Assembly (NCBI GenBank): GCA_001414485.1
Contig: LLEY01000004.1
Coordinates: 806,001 to 870,000 of the forward strand
DNA length: 64,000 nucleotides
Direction: 5' to 3'
Source of the DNA: Calycina herbarum
Lineage: Eukaryota > Ascomycota > Leotiomycetes > Helotiales > Pezizellaceae
Both the position numbers and the translations under genes were made by a program. Positions 9,944 to 22,851 of this stretch are shown here, one piece after another. The notes below the pieces were generated by a model. The model was not told where the DNA came from and searched no databases. It was given only the letters and a program-made list of their open reading frames with translations. How positions within the stretch are numbered: position 1 is the stretch's first letter; each line of letters opens with the position of its first letter.

Positions 9944-11522
9944 ATGGACGACATCCTTTCCAAGCTTCTGGCCTTTCCGCCACATCCTCCTCCGCTGACA
10001 CCGCTCTCCGATTCGGCATATGACGAGGGCATCAAAACCCAGATCGCAACGGTCAAGAGCATAAGTGAAAGCAAGCTGGTACAAAAGACATCTAGCGGAG
10101 AGAATGTTTTAGATGTAATAATCCTGCTCTCCAGCACCAAAAAGAACTTTGCTAATCATTCTGTAGATCATCAATCCCTCCCTCAATACCGTATCTTTCG
10201 CATTCATTCTCACCGCACACATCAATGCTGTCATTAAAGGCAACGACAAACATATGAATGTAGAAACACTCTGGAACCATGTAACAACCTTCCTTTCCAC
10301 CTTCGATGGTCGGCAGATACGATATCTGGGCCACGAGTTGTCAAACATTATCGATGCTGCTGTCATGATAGCTCGACGCCATAACCAGGTATGTTGATAC
10401 GAATATAGGGAATCTACGAGAACTAACAAGTCGCAGATCCCCCTTGCGATTCCTCATATTCGAGAGGCGCTCCTTGGTCTTGACCCAAGTGGTACAGTCC
10501 TTACTTCAAAACATATACAACTGGTCAAGTTGGCACTCGAAGTCCAAAGCTTCGCTGCAGTAGTCCCAATCGTCGAAAAGACCATCCTCTATATTCCAGG
10601 CGCCAGCGAACAACCTAAGCCAAAATACCTCTCTAATACGGCCCTCTCTCCTCCATCATACATCACACCCGAGAGCGGGATTACGGCCAAGAAACTCAAG
10701 ACTCCTGAGGTACTGGAGTATTGTCTTCTGACTGGAATGGTCTACATTGGATTGAGAGATTGGAAAAATGCCAAACGATGCTTGGAAGTTGCTGTCTCTT
10801 ACCCAGCTCGAGAAACTGGTTGCAGTAAGATCATGTCAGAGGCATACAAGAAATGGTTACTGGTCAGCTTGTTGTTAGACGGAAAAGTGCCACAATTACC
10901 CAAGGTCACAAGCTCTGGAGCGGCAAAGATGTATCATGTGGTCGCGAAGCCATATGATACTTTGGCTACGATATTCGAGTTTGGTACGGCAATTCGACTC
11001 AAGGCAGAGGCAGATGCTGGAACAAATGTGTGGACAAACGATTACAACATTGCGCTTGTTCTTAATGTTTTGGCCGCCCATCAACAAATCCAGATCCGGA
11101 ACCTCGCAAACGTCTATAGTAAAATCTCCCTCTCAGATGTCCACGCTCAAACGATGAGTGCAGAGTCAGGCACCAGACTACCGAGCGTCCAGGCAGTCGA
11201 AACCCTTGTCCAATCGATGATCGCCAATGGTTCTTTGCACGCAACTCTGAGCTATCCTCCAAATCTATCGCCTGTCCTCGCATTTTCCCAAAATGGACCG
11301 GTCTTGACAGAACAGCAAATGAAGGGAGCACTAGCATCAGCAGCAACCCAAATCAAGGCACTGCTGTCAGAAACCAAGACCACCGATCGTATGATGACTT
11401 ATGAGAAGGAGTACGTCAAACACATACAAAAGCTAAAGAAGAATTCCAAGAACCTAGATCAAGGAATTGCTGGGAATGATTGGAATGGTGAGGAGGATGA
11501 GGATCTGATGGGGGGTTATTGA
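9944..11522 (+). CDS. csn3: COP9 signalosome complex subunit 3
   Basis: Exons 9944-10114, 10167-10388 and 10437-11522 give 492 residues, close to fungal CSN3. The COP9 signalosome removes NEDD8 from cullins and so tunes SCF-type ubiquitin ligases; in filamentous fungi it links light, development and secondary metabolism. The N-terminus MDDILSKLLAFPPHPPP, the helical repeat region with HPIREALLGL-like spacing, and a PCI-type region around residues 300-400 (YNIALVLNVLAAHQQIQIRN) support the call. The acidic tail ends EEDEDLMGGY. Introns are 52 and 48 bp. The gene is divergent from PRO2. Confidence 0.85.
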
Positions 11523-12297
11523 TAGGGGGTTCGAGGACATAAAAAGTACTACAGCGATGGCGAAGGTGGGTAAGGATTTACGAGGGAATGCAGTTATGAT
11601 GAGCGTGCTCTGCTAGATATTGGCGCGGTGCAAAGATTGCTCTTTTATTTTCAAGACGCTGGATTTGGCGTACTGCATGGTTTGGGCATTTGAGGGCGTC
11701 AACGAGAATACGATATTCATGAATGATAGAGGGTATGTCGCAGGAAGATGATTTGGCGTTGACCAAAATCCAGTCTGCATTAGATAGTAGCGTATGAACA
11801 TACTTTTACTATTGAGGGAAATGAGTTCATGGGAGCAAACAATTCTTCATACTTTCTATCTGGAGCCTGGAAAGAACCATGGAACCTAATAAAGGTATAG
11901 GATTTTATGAATTGCGTTGAGAAGTATATTTCCTTAATGTCTTTGCATAAAGGCTCTCCATTTTTTGTTGGGAATAATATATTTCTTCTCTGCATAAACA
12001 ATTCCACCATCATTGCATCAAAAAGGTCAACAAGGATTGATGGTCATTCTCACAACCCCTTTTTCTAGCCTTTCCCCACGTTCTCATCCAAACTCTGTGG
12101 TTTTTGTTTCTGTAACCAATCACATTTGCAGCACGTTCCACCCCCCAAAAGAGTGACCCTTGTCTTCCCTTCAGTTCCCGCATCGCATAATTTCCCGCCG
12201 AACTTGTATCAACAACTTCTTTCCCAACCGAACACGCAACCTCTCACGCATCAACCTCTTTCTCAATTCATCAACCAATTCCTCCAAATCCTTCAAT
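11523..12297. promoter_or_regulatory. Intergenic region with porin promoter
   Basis: No gene seen. A CCAAT at 12116-12120 on the coding strand lies about 180 bp before the porin ATG, and a C/T-rich tract (12160-12290) leads into it, a typical layout for a strongly expressed fungal gene. Confidence 0.45.
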
Positions 12298-13480
12298 ATG
12301 TCTGTCCCAGCCTTCGCTGATATCGCAAAGTCCTCAAACGACGTACGCACAGCTCCCGCGCTTTCCTGACAGTTTCCTATCTAGCTAACTTTGTTTTTTA
12401 TCTAGTTGCTCAACAAGGACTTCTACCACCTCTCTGCCGCAGCCCTTGAGGTCAAGAGCAATACCCCAAACAATGTCGCCTTCAAGGTTACCGGAAAGAG
12501 CACCCACGAGGGAGCTACCAGTGGGCTGGTATGTGGCCAGCAATCCGAGACCCCGAATGCTATCGCAGGATGTTGCACCGAAGCTGACGAAGTAAAAACC
12601 ACCAGTTAGAAGGAAAATACACAGACAAGCCAACAGGTACATCACTCCACAAGCCCCAATTTCAGATTTGTTCCAGCTTCTCTCGCAAAAACAACTACGC
12701 CCTCCTTGTCAACCTCTTTCCTATCTCAAGTAATGCTCAACTACTAATATTCTATCGCCGTACAGGCCTTACCGTCACCCAATCGTGGAACACCGCCAAC
12801 GCCCTCGATACCAAGATTGAACTCAAGGATGCTCTCGCCAAGGGACTCAAGGCTGAGCTCCTCGGTTCATTCCTCCCAGAGAAGTCCGCAAAGGGCGCAA
12901 AGTTCAACTTGCACTTCCAGCAAGCCAACTTCCACGGCCGTGCTTTCTTCGACCTCCTCAAGGGCCCAACTGCCAACGTTGATGCCGTTATCGGTCAAGA
13001 TGGCTTCCTCGCTGGTGCTTCCGCCGGTTATGATGTCCAAAAGGCTGCCATTACCAACTACAGCGCTGCTATCGGATATACCGCTCCTCAATACACTGCT
13101 TCCATCACTGCTGCAAACAACTTGAGCGTTTTCTCCGCTGCTTACTACCACAAGGTTAACTCACAAGTTGAGGCCGGTGCTAAGGCTACCTGGGACTCCA
13201 AGAGCGGAAACCAAGTCGGTCTCGAGGTTGCCAGCAAGTACAGATTGGACCCTGTCTCATTCGCCAAGGTAAGTCTTCATCTGCAAGCACTGCTTCCAGA
13301 ATGATCACTAACAAATTATTCCAATTACAGGTCAAGATCAACGACCGTGGTGTTGCCGCTCTCGCATACAACGTTCTCCTCCGCCCCGGTGTCACTCTCG
13401 GACTCGGTGCCTCCCTCGATACCCAAAAGCTCGACCAGGCTACCCACAAGATTGGTGCATCTTTCACCTTCGACTCTTAG
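12298..13480 (+). CDS. por1: Mitochondrial outer membrane porin (VDAC)
   Basis: Five exons (12298-12342, 12406-12528, 12606-12636, 12766-13268, 13331-13480) give 283 residues, the standard VDAC length. The 19-stranded beta barrel passes metabolites such as ATP/ADP across the outer mitochondrial membrane. The start MSVPAFADIAKSSNDLLNKD forms the N-terminal voltage-sensing helix region. The VDAC signature region is near the end, around SKYRLDPVSFAKVKIND, and the protein finishes HKIGASFTFDS. There is no cleavable presequence, as expected. Multiple short introns near the 5' end, one flanking a 31-bp exon, match the conserved pattern of fungal porin genes as I know it. Confidence 0.95.
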
Positions 13481-13918
13481 ATATTCCTTGTACAACGGAC
13501 GATGTACTGAACAGATGATACGATAGAAGAATAAAAAGGGGTGTACGCATGGCGATTGATTTTTTCGGGGCGCGAAATGATACTCACTTGCATTTTTGAG
13601 AGGGGATGATTTTTTGATGATGGCTTGTATGTAGTATTAGAAAATGCCGCGGAAGCTTCCTCAACCTTTCATCTTGAATTGACCTCTGGTTCTATTATTT
13701 GGTTTCTTGTACACTTGAGTGCTTTCTGTGATTATACCAAATCGTATGTTCTGCCTCGAATTCAACAACCCATTGAACAGCAGCCATTCAACCAATTGCA
13801 AAAACTCGTATTCTTATCACAAGGGGCCAATTGTCCTGTTTTTATTCTAAATGCATTCATTCCATATATACAACCCTCTATCAAAACACCTATGTACCCC
13901 AAAATATACAACCCAATC
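13481..13918. other. Convergent intergenic region, porin / J-protein
   Basis: 438 bp between two converging stop codons. It holds the 3' untranslated regions of both neighbours. No gene seen. Confidence 0.4.
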
Positions 13919-14798
13919 TCAATCCCTCTTTTTCTTCTTCCCCCCAACGCCAACAACATCCTTCACAAAAACATAGGGTAACCACCCCGCCAACAAGATA
14001 ATGCCACCCACGAAAAACAAATTCATAAGTGTGCTCCTTGGTCCTTCGTCAATACCTCCTCCACCAGCCATTGGGTCCCCCATCATTCGTCGACGGTCCC
14101 TTTGTCGACGACTGTGGTTCTCGTGTGTGCGTAGATGTTCGCGCCAATCGAAATGAGGAACCTCCTGATGGAAGGGCGTAGAGCCTGGGCCCATACCTGG
14201 TGCTTTCGCAGTTTTGAACTCGGAGGTATGTGCAGAAGAGGAGGTAGTGTTGGAAGTATGGCCACCCCCCTCCTGAGCAGCCTGTCTCTTACTCTCTTGC
14301 TCTCCCCATCCCCCACTACGATAGAACGAAGGCGGGGGCCCTTGAAAATGCGTTCGCCGTCTACTCAATCCACTAGCTGGCCGCCCGCCCGCGGGTCCGG
14401 AGGAGTGATAGGATCCTTTATGTTGCCTATGATGGGAATGGTGTTGATTTGGGTGGAACTCGCGATCGTATTGTTGGCGTTTGGCGGGCGTGCCGAGGAT
14501 TGTGTAGGCTTCTGAGATGGAGACGAAACGATTGGATGCGTGGGGGTCGTTGGGGTGGAGGTCGGGGTGGTGGGCTTTGGAGAGGGTGTAGAATGATCTG
14601 AGAGGATTAGTTTGTGGTGGAGAGGGAATTGAGAGAGGAAGTTTATTACTTCTTCACTTCGGCTGGTGTGGCAGAAGGAGAGATCTTGAGAGTTTCGTAG
14701 TGGTTGGGTTGGGGTTTATTGGTATTTTGAAGTCTGGCATAGCTGTGAAATAGCCGCTGAGTGGGCGGCGTGAGATTGAAAGGTAATAGACGTGGCAT
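13919..14798 (-). CDS. Mitochondrial membrane-anchored DnaJ-domain protein
   Basis: Exons 14650-14798 and 13919-14597 (minus) give 275 residues. The start MPRLLPFNLTPPTQRLFHSY is Arg-containing and amphipathic, a good mitochondrial targeting signal. A J domain follows at about residues 33-97 (HYETLKISPSATPAEVKKSF through YDREF) with the invariant HPD at 60-62, which stimulates Hsp70 ATPase. The middle is low-complexity, rich in Gly, Ser, His and Arg. Near the C-terminus, LFFVGGIILLAGWLPYVFV forms one membrane span, followed by a Lys-rich end. It probably recruits mitochondrial Hsp70 at the inner membrane; this is inferred. I set the start at 14798 because the J-domain frame is open back to this ATG. 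It is divergent from the MetAP2 gene. Confidence 0.8.
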
Positions 14799-15110
14799 TC
14801 CTCATGCTGAATGGTTTTGTTTGTAAGATCTCTGCATGTTGAGTTTCTCTTCTGCTGGATGTCAGTGACCTCATCAATATTCACTCTGTCGTGTGTCTAT
14901 CAAGAGCTAAACTTCATTGGGTACTGTTGCAAAGGCGTGTATTTGAACCCCTGCAATCGGTTTAATTAACCCCGCGACCCGATCTTCTGCTTCAGTTTTG
15001 GAAGAAATCAACACCCCACCAGATTTCACATTCGGATTGGTGTCTACACATTGTTGCTGGCCGAATTATCAAAGAATCTCTTTCAGAGCAGACGCTCTGT
15101 GTTACCAATC
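14799..15110. promoter_or_regulatory. Divergent promoter region, J-protein / MetAP2
   Basis: 312 bp between two divergent start codons. No TATA box is evident. It probably serves both genes. Confidence 0.4.
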
Positions 15111-16671
<1,561 letters not shown>

Positions 16672-17033
16672 AAACACACGGCACTTCATGGGGGATATTT
16701 GCATGCATGGTGGAGGGTTGATGATTTATGGAGTTTGATGGATTGAATGAACATACACCAACGCTTAGAGGCCAAAAGAATCTAAGGTTTTTTAAAAATG
16801 TGGGGAGTCAATGCTCGTCCAAATTTCATGAGTTGTTTTTGAATTCTCGTTGCCTCTCAAGGTTTTCTTTTATACTACTGGTAATTTATAGACCAGGGAA
16901 CGAATTATCAAATTCATCGACCCCCCAAATTCCCCACACTTTCCTCGCCTTGCTATCCCTTCTTCAAACTCCTCACAACCACCCCACCTCCTCCCCCCTT
17001 CGCACCACTACCCATCCCCGAATCCCTCATACC
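16672..17033. other. Convergent intergenic region, MetAP2 / SDR
   Basis: Holds the 3' ends of two converging genes. No gene seen; a C-rich tract near 16920-17030 produces spurious frames. Confidence 0.4.
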
Positions 17034-18288
17034 TCAAAAGGTACTAGGAGCCTGCGTCAACCTCCCCCCATCCGACAAGAAAACAGATCCATTACAATAA
17101 GCACCCCCCTTGGAAGCAAGAGTCAAAATCAGCGCCGCGATCTCCTCTTCCCGTCCTACTCTGCCCATGGGCGTTATGGTGGAGGGGACCGTGCCATCGG
17201 TGAAGTTGAAGAGTTTGAAGGCTGGGGCTGTCATTTCTGAGGCGTAGACTGAGGGGATGAGTTAGATGAGGTGGATGGAAATTTAGGGGACGGGGAGAGA
17301 AAGATGGGTGAAGAGGGCTAGAGGGGAGGGGGGGGGGGGAAGGGGAAGGGGAGACATACAACCAGGTGCTAAGATGTTACTTCTAATATTATAGGGGCTC
17401 AAGTAAAACGCTAAGCTCTTCATCAGGTGGGTTTCTGCTGCTTTGCTGGTGCTGTATCCGAGGCCACTGAGGGGGCTTTTGTTGAACGCTTGCGCGGAAC
17501 CGGTGGCTATTACTTGGCTTGTCCAGGAGATGTTTCCTTTCTTGTTTCCGGCCTCGAGGAGCTCGAGGAAGGAGATGCATGTGTAGAGGGTTGCTGTTAC
17601 CTGGGTTTTTTTTCTTGGTTAGGAGGGTTTGCTTTGGGGGCGTGGGAGGAGGGGAAACTTACGTGAACGTCAAATTGTTGGGTGTATGCTTCCCAGGGAC
17701 GGGTGAGGAAGAATTCTTGGACATCGGAGATGGTGGATTGTCCGGGTGTGATGCCTGTTATTAGTTCTGAAGAGGGAGTGTTAGAACGTTGAGGTGTTCT
17801 CTATCTTGAGGGGTTTTTGGCAGGAAGTCAAGTGTCTTAACTTACGCCCTGCTGCTGCTGCACCGGCATTGGCTATCACAAGATTTACGTATCCCACCGA
17901 GTCTTTGACAGAAGCAGCGATACGGATCAGATCTTCTTTTTTAGTAACATCGCCTTGGAGGGGGATGATGTTTCCATGTTTCTGAAAGGTGGTTAGCATA
18001 TGTTTTCTTTTCTTTTGTTAGGAAATCGAAAGTAAGTTTGGGGAAGCGTACTCCTTGTTTTGCAGCATTCTCTAGCTTCTCGAAATTCCGTCCGATGATG
18101 AAAACTTTGGCTGCTCCGTTTGCTTCGAGTGCTTTTGCCATTGTGAGACCGAGACCTTGGTTATACTTGTTAGTTCGAGTTCTTTTCCTAAATAAAGCTG
18201 AGGGAGGAAACATGGCCAACTCACCACTTCCACCTCCAGTGATCACCGCTACCAGACCCTCCACAGAAAATAAGTTTGAAGCCTCCAT
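17034..18288 (-). CDS. Short-chain dehydrogenase/reductase (SDR)
   Basis: Six exons on the minus strand (18225-18288, 18052-18155, 17846-17981, 17663-17766, 17363-17600, 17034-17248) give 286 residues. The classical SDR marks are in order: cofactor loop TGGGSGLG near residues 17-24 (split by the first intron), NAGAAAAG, a Ser in ISWTSQ, the catalytic YSTSK, and a closing LSDGGRL segment. The enzyme would oxidise or reduce an alcohol/carbonyl substrate with NAD(P)H; substrate unknown. I placed every exon edge so that these motifs stay in frame. An SDR is part of abscisic-acid clusters in Botrytis, and a damaged ABA3-like gene lies 8 kb away, but five intervening kilobases hold unrelated debris, so a link is speculative. 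Confidence 0.85.
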
Positions 18289-19877
18289 TTCGAAAATTAA
18301 TTTTGTCCTTTCTGATGTTTTGAAGTCAGAGTGGGAGACCTCGAATAATGTATCAATCTTTGACCATCAGCACTAGATTTCCGAGGCTATGTCGAGTGAT
18401 CCACCAACGATGATTACTCAAGAGGGCTGTGATTGGGTTGGTACTAGTGAATCCGAGAAACGATTGTAAGCTGACAGCCGGAACAAAGGGTATTCGACCT
18501 TTGCATGTTGGTTCTGAGACTGAGACCGGTATTAAATCATCGGTTTTTCTTATCGTTGGTATTCGGAAGGAGCGGGATGGAGAAGGACTGTGCCAAGAAA
18601 GGTTCGCAGGGGTCTCGGTTACCCAAAAGGGGGGGGGGGAGTTGCGGGAAAACAAGTTGGTATCTTATTTTTGTTACTTCTTTTTTTTCATCTATTGTTT
18701 GTGTGAAATAATTCTTGCTAACCAGATATTTGACGAAACGAAAGGTGTATTCCTTTCCATCGAGGGTGGCATGGCAATTGAGGGGTAATATCTTGCAGAT
18801 GCGAGGGTGTCATTGGTCATCGATGTAACCTTGCATACACCCAGCGACAGAGAGAGCTCTCCTCTGAATTTATCTTGGACCATCAAATCGGCATGCCTGT
18901 GGTGCAATCAACACACCCTTCTTGTAGCCCAGCACTATCTGAATCCCCGAAAGATGCCCCTGCTCGGCTTTGTCTCGCCTACTGAAGGCTATTTCAGCCC
19001 CTCCAGACCACGATTTGCTAGCGAAATATTTCCTCTGTAGAGAATACCGTATCAAACAGAACACTATTACTTGGGAAACTCTCTGGACAATATTCTCCCT
19101 GGGAGCCCAGGTCTATGGAAAACCATTTCAAGGACAAGATCAGATCTTCATTGTTTGCAGTCTCCCAGAACTTTCATTCCCGGAAGCCGGACAAAGATCA
19201 TGGTCGTTATGCTGCTGGACATTTGACTGGGATGGGAATCATTCCGAAAGCATGCGCTTGTTTTGGAATTCGAGAAATTCGACGGAATTAAAACAACAAC
19301 CTCGCTCCCTTTTTGCCCCATAGATTTTTACCGAAACGGGGTAGTGGAACAGCTTTCGGCTTGAAGGGAAAACTTTTGGCGAGAGGTAAGAAATTCGAAG
19401 AAGTGTGTACGAGACCACGTGATGCTTCACTGTACAGATATAAAGGAGAGGTTTTATATACAGATATGTTTGAAGAGTAACGGGTAGCAAGTCCAGCACA
19501 AACTATCTCAACTTTCGTCATATTGATGATTGATGGTTGATAAAGGTCAACAATCGTGGCAACCACAACCCAAGTTCAGAACCAGTACGTAACATAAAAT
19601 CCCAAGGTCCCTTAATTGAAGAAAGCTAGCTCTAATTGATTGCTTAAAGATTGACGATGTTCATATCCTAGAGTTCGCAAGTTAGTACGAGTGTGTCGGT
19701 CCAGACCTTGCTCTTAGCGTTATGAGACAATATAATGGCGAGACTGCTTGTACTTATCCTGAGTGCCTCAGAAATCACGACTTGAACTAAGCCCTTAAGC
19801 TTGACTGGGATAAACTCAGAATAAACGTGGGATCCGAAGAAAACCAAGATTTAGAACGAAATACAGGAAGACTCACA
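18289..19877. other. Gene-free stretch
   Basis: No supported gene. Frames such as 18429-18788 and 18970-19323 lack domains or credible splice structure. A run of ten G lies near 18631-18640. Confidence 0.4.
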
Positions 19878-21210
19878 GATTTGCAATATATGGTCCTTCC
19901 ACCTCGTGTACTAAGCTTTGCAATACAGGTAATTTGTCTCTCTTCTCTCATTTAATCACGAAATAACTAATGACCTTTCACCAGAACAAAACATGGGTCC
20001 AGGCTTCGGTAGCCCAATTAGAATTAAAACGTGAGCTTCGAGAAGCAGATTAGATACAGAAGTTTGAAAGTCTTCAGCTCAATCAAGACACGAAGGATGT
20101 TCTACGGTATATAGTTCAGTATCATGCTGCTAGTATACCTGGTAGTGCAGATTCTTCAAAAGACTTCGAAGACTTCATTCCAGGAAAGGGAACTGGCCTC
20201 GTCATCCTCTTGCACGGTGGGAACAGCGGCTCTTCTTTTGACAAGTTTTATTCTAAGTATATTCTTTAGGTCCTCCTGGAGTTGGCAAGACATTGACCGC
20301 AGTGACTGTAGCATTGGTTTCTAATCGGCCCCTTTTAAGTTCATCGAATGTAGGCACGACTGGGACCAAAGTAGAAAAAAACTTGCAACGCATGTTCAAA
20401 GTAGCTGCTCGATTGAATGCAGTACTTCTCTTATAGGTTGGAGTTCTTATGATGCTTATTGGCAGTCTTACTTATTACCCTCAGCGACGAAGCCGATGCA
20501 TTCATGGAAAGTAGAACACGTGATGGGAATATAGAACGAAATGTTATAGTTACAGGTTGTTTTCCTGCTCTCTCAAGAACGTGAGATTTTGTGATGCTAA
20601 TATATAAACAAAAATAGTGTTTCTTCACATTCTGGACTGTTACCCAGGACTTTGTGTTCGTTTGAAATCAAAAGCAGACTGTCTAACACAAACCATGATT
20701 TAGGAATTGTGATTCTCACCACAAATCGCACCACGGGTTTCGATGTAGCTATACCATCAAGGATAAACATTTCAACTGTACATCGAGAGTTGGATTTCAA
20801 ACAGAGGAAAAATATATCTAACAGCTTTTTCAGTAAGACCCGTGAGAGCCAAAGCAAATTTTCATTCAGTTAACAGAGTAAAATAGATCAACTGGATAGA
20901 AAGGGCTTAGTGGAAGTCTTAGATGAAATGCAGGAATGGGTAGATGAAGACTGGGCCCAAGATCCTATCAACGGCGGAGATATTCGTATCATTCTCTCTT
21001 CAGCTGTGGCTCTCGCTAAATCTGGTACTCTCTCGATATTGTCGGATGCCCATTCCGAACTATGTTAACGTTCTATGTCTAGCCCAGAGAAAAATACGAC
21101 CTAACGATGTGGCGCAGGTGGAAAGTGTCACTCGGCAGTTTATGATACAGATGGACTCGATCAACACAGATTCGAAGTGGCGAAATCAAGCTCCTGAAAT
21201 TGAGTACTAA
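19878..21210 (+). pseudogene. Degenerate fungal AAA+ ATPase
   Basis: Pieces of one AAA+ ATPase follow each other in order but in a broken frame: a pre-ATPase segment DLQYMVLPPRVLSFAIQ, GKGTGLVILLHG, then across an intron GPPGVGKT (Walker A, 20270-20292), VGTTGTKVEKNL, DEADAFMESR (Walker B, from 20486), LTTNR (sensor region, about 20715-20729), IPSRI, and a C-terminal NGGDIRIILSSAVALA segment. An in-frame TAG sits at 20051-20053. The exon before Walker B runs into a stop with no usable donor in the expected place, and later exons are out of frame or end early. The parent is the large family of fungal single-domain AAA ATPases of unknown role. Its N-terminal part could not be traced. Confidence 0.75.
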
Positions 21211-22021
21211 ATCCATTTGCCGTTTGTGCTAATATGAGAGATGTAATGCAGAGATATTACTTTTTAGAGCTTTGCTCCGAACTTTAAGAATCGCAAAAGC
21301 CAGAGAAGCAAGTGAAGAGAGCAAACGGCACCAAAGGGGAATTAAATGACAGGTCGAACCCCAGAAACCGAGGATTTCTCAAGAAAATGAACAACAATCC
21401 AAGTGGAATGGCACAATGTAAAACAATAGTCATTTGGTGTATCAATTGACTACAGTTGCCTGTGAATTGTCCCTTTCCTGTGGGCTCTTGGTCTTCAAAT
21501 TCTCCGTGTCTCGATCATCAAGACATGGCTGGTAGTATGCTCTGTTGGCTAGGAGTTTCGTGACTTCATGCTTAGTAGACAAGTCTAGCTTATCTTTAAA
21601 GTGGTCGAAAGCAAGCCGAGAAACAATATCGCAGCAGAAGCAATTGTTTGGGGGAAAGGTGATGGTTGTACCGCTAAGTCATGCAACGCGACTCGAGCAC
21701 GATAACAAATTCTGGTGACACTTGTACTTTGTAAGTGACTTGGCTTCCAATTAAGTACCTAGTCATTGAAGACAACAGAGTACACGTTGTGGTTTCGCGT
21801 TGTAGAACAGTTACCCAAAGAACAGGCAAGTGACGACTCCCGGGAAACGTAAGATAGCACTGAAACCCCCTTCACTTTCATAGTGTAACACACCAAAGCA
21901 ACCACATAGCATAGCCTTGCTGAGACATAAAATCTTTCAAGGAAGCATAAGCACTTTTATTTAATTCCTCCCTTTATCTATCGCCAGGACTGTGGATATT
22001 GCATAACTTTAAAAAAAGAAG
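21211..22021. other. Gene-free stretch
   Basis: No coding signal seen. The last 100 bp form the promoter and leader of the GXWXG-domain gene. Confidence 0.4.
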
Positions 22022-22595
22022 ATGTCTACGTAAGTTATTATCTGCTCACCGTGCTCTACTGTAATTTTTCTGACAACCTTTCCGTAGACCAGAAGAGAGA
22101 GTATTGGCATTGACGAAGAAGGAAGGACGAATCGAAGTAGCTGAATGTGTCGCGCTCTTTGACCAACTCAAATCCGTTACCCCAGAGCAGCTACTCGGAG
22201 AGTGGGAAGGAGGAAGTTTCGATACAGGTCATCCACTCCACGAGATCTGCAAGTCTCTGAAATGGGCCGGCAAGAACTTCAATTCCGTGGAGAACGTCGA
22301 TCCTATGATTCTTTATGATGACAATGGCCAACGATTTCGGTGTGAAGAGTATGGAAGTGCAAGAGTAAAGTCCCAAGTACCTCGCCCACTGGGGTAAATA
22401 AACATATTTCTAACTTTTCTATCTTGCTAGGTTCGCGAAGTCAAGTTTCGTGGTATTGTATCGGCGGCGATGATCTACGATAATATACCCATGATTGATA
22501 ACTTTCGTTATGTCGCGGAGAAGTTTCTCATGGGGGCAGCGGAGGACAAAAACAATAGCGATGATGGTATTTTCTACTTCTTTTTGAAGAAGTGA
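22022..22595 (+). CDS. GXWXG / DUF4334 domain protein
   Basis: Exons 22022-22029, 22088-22364 and 22431-22595 give 149 residues. The N-terminal half holds LLGEWEGGSFDTGHPLHE, matching the GXWXG domain, and the C-terminal half (VSAAMIYDNIPMIDNF to IFYFFLKK) matches DUF4334. The two domains normally occur together in small bacterial and fungal proteins of unknown function with a likely small-molecule-binding barrel. The first exon is only 8 bp (ATG TCT AC), but the splice gives a clean MSTPEERVLALTKKEGR start. Its neighbours are pseudogenes, so it is the only intact gene between 18.3 and 28.9 kb. Confidence 0.8.
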
Positions 22596-22851
22596 TAAGG
22601 GGATCAATCAGATGGTCTACTAGGGGAATGATTACCAGAATGTCGTATGGCAACAGTTACTACGTAACAGAATATCGAATAGACCTTCTACCAAATACAA
22701 TTATCGTTGATCTCCGTGAGATTTCAAGGACAACAGCCCACCATTAGGTGTGACTTCAAGATTGATCCAGAAATAATTATTGAAAGCAATTTATAATACA
22801 TGATAAGTTTGTCAAGTACGTTCTCCTTCGAAAAGAAAATACTCGCCACTC

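Noticed and set aside
12384..12645. Minus-strand frame inside the porin gene
   Set aside because: Shadow of porin exons and introns.
17034..18288. SDR as a confirmed member of the ABA-like locus
   Set aside because: It lies beyond a dead AAA ATPase and several kilobases of empty DNA, and SDRs are very common; kept as a stand-alone enzyme.
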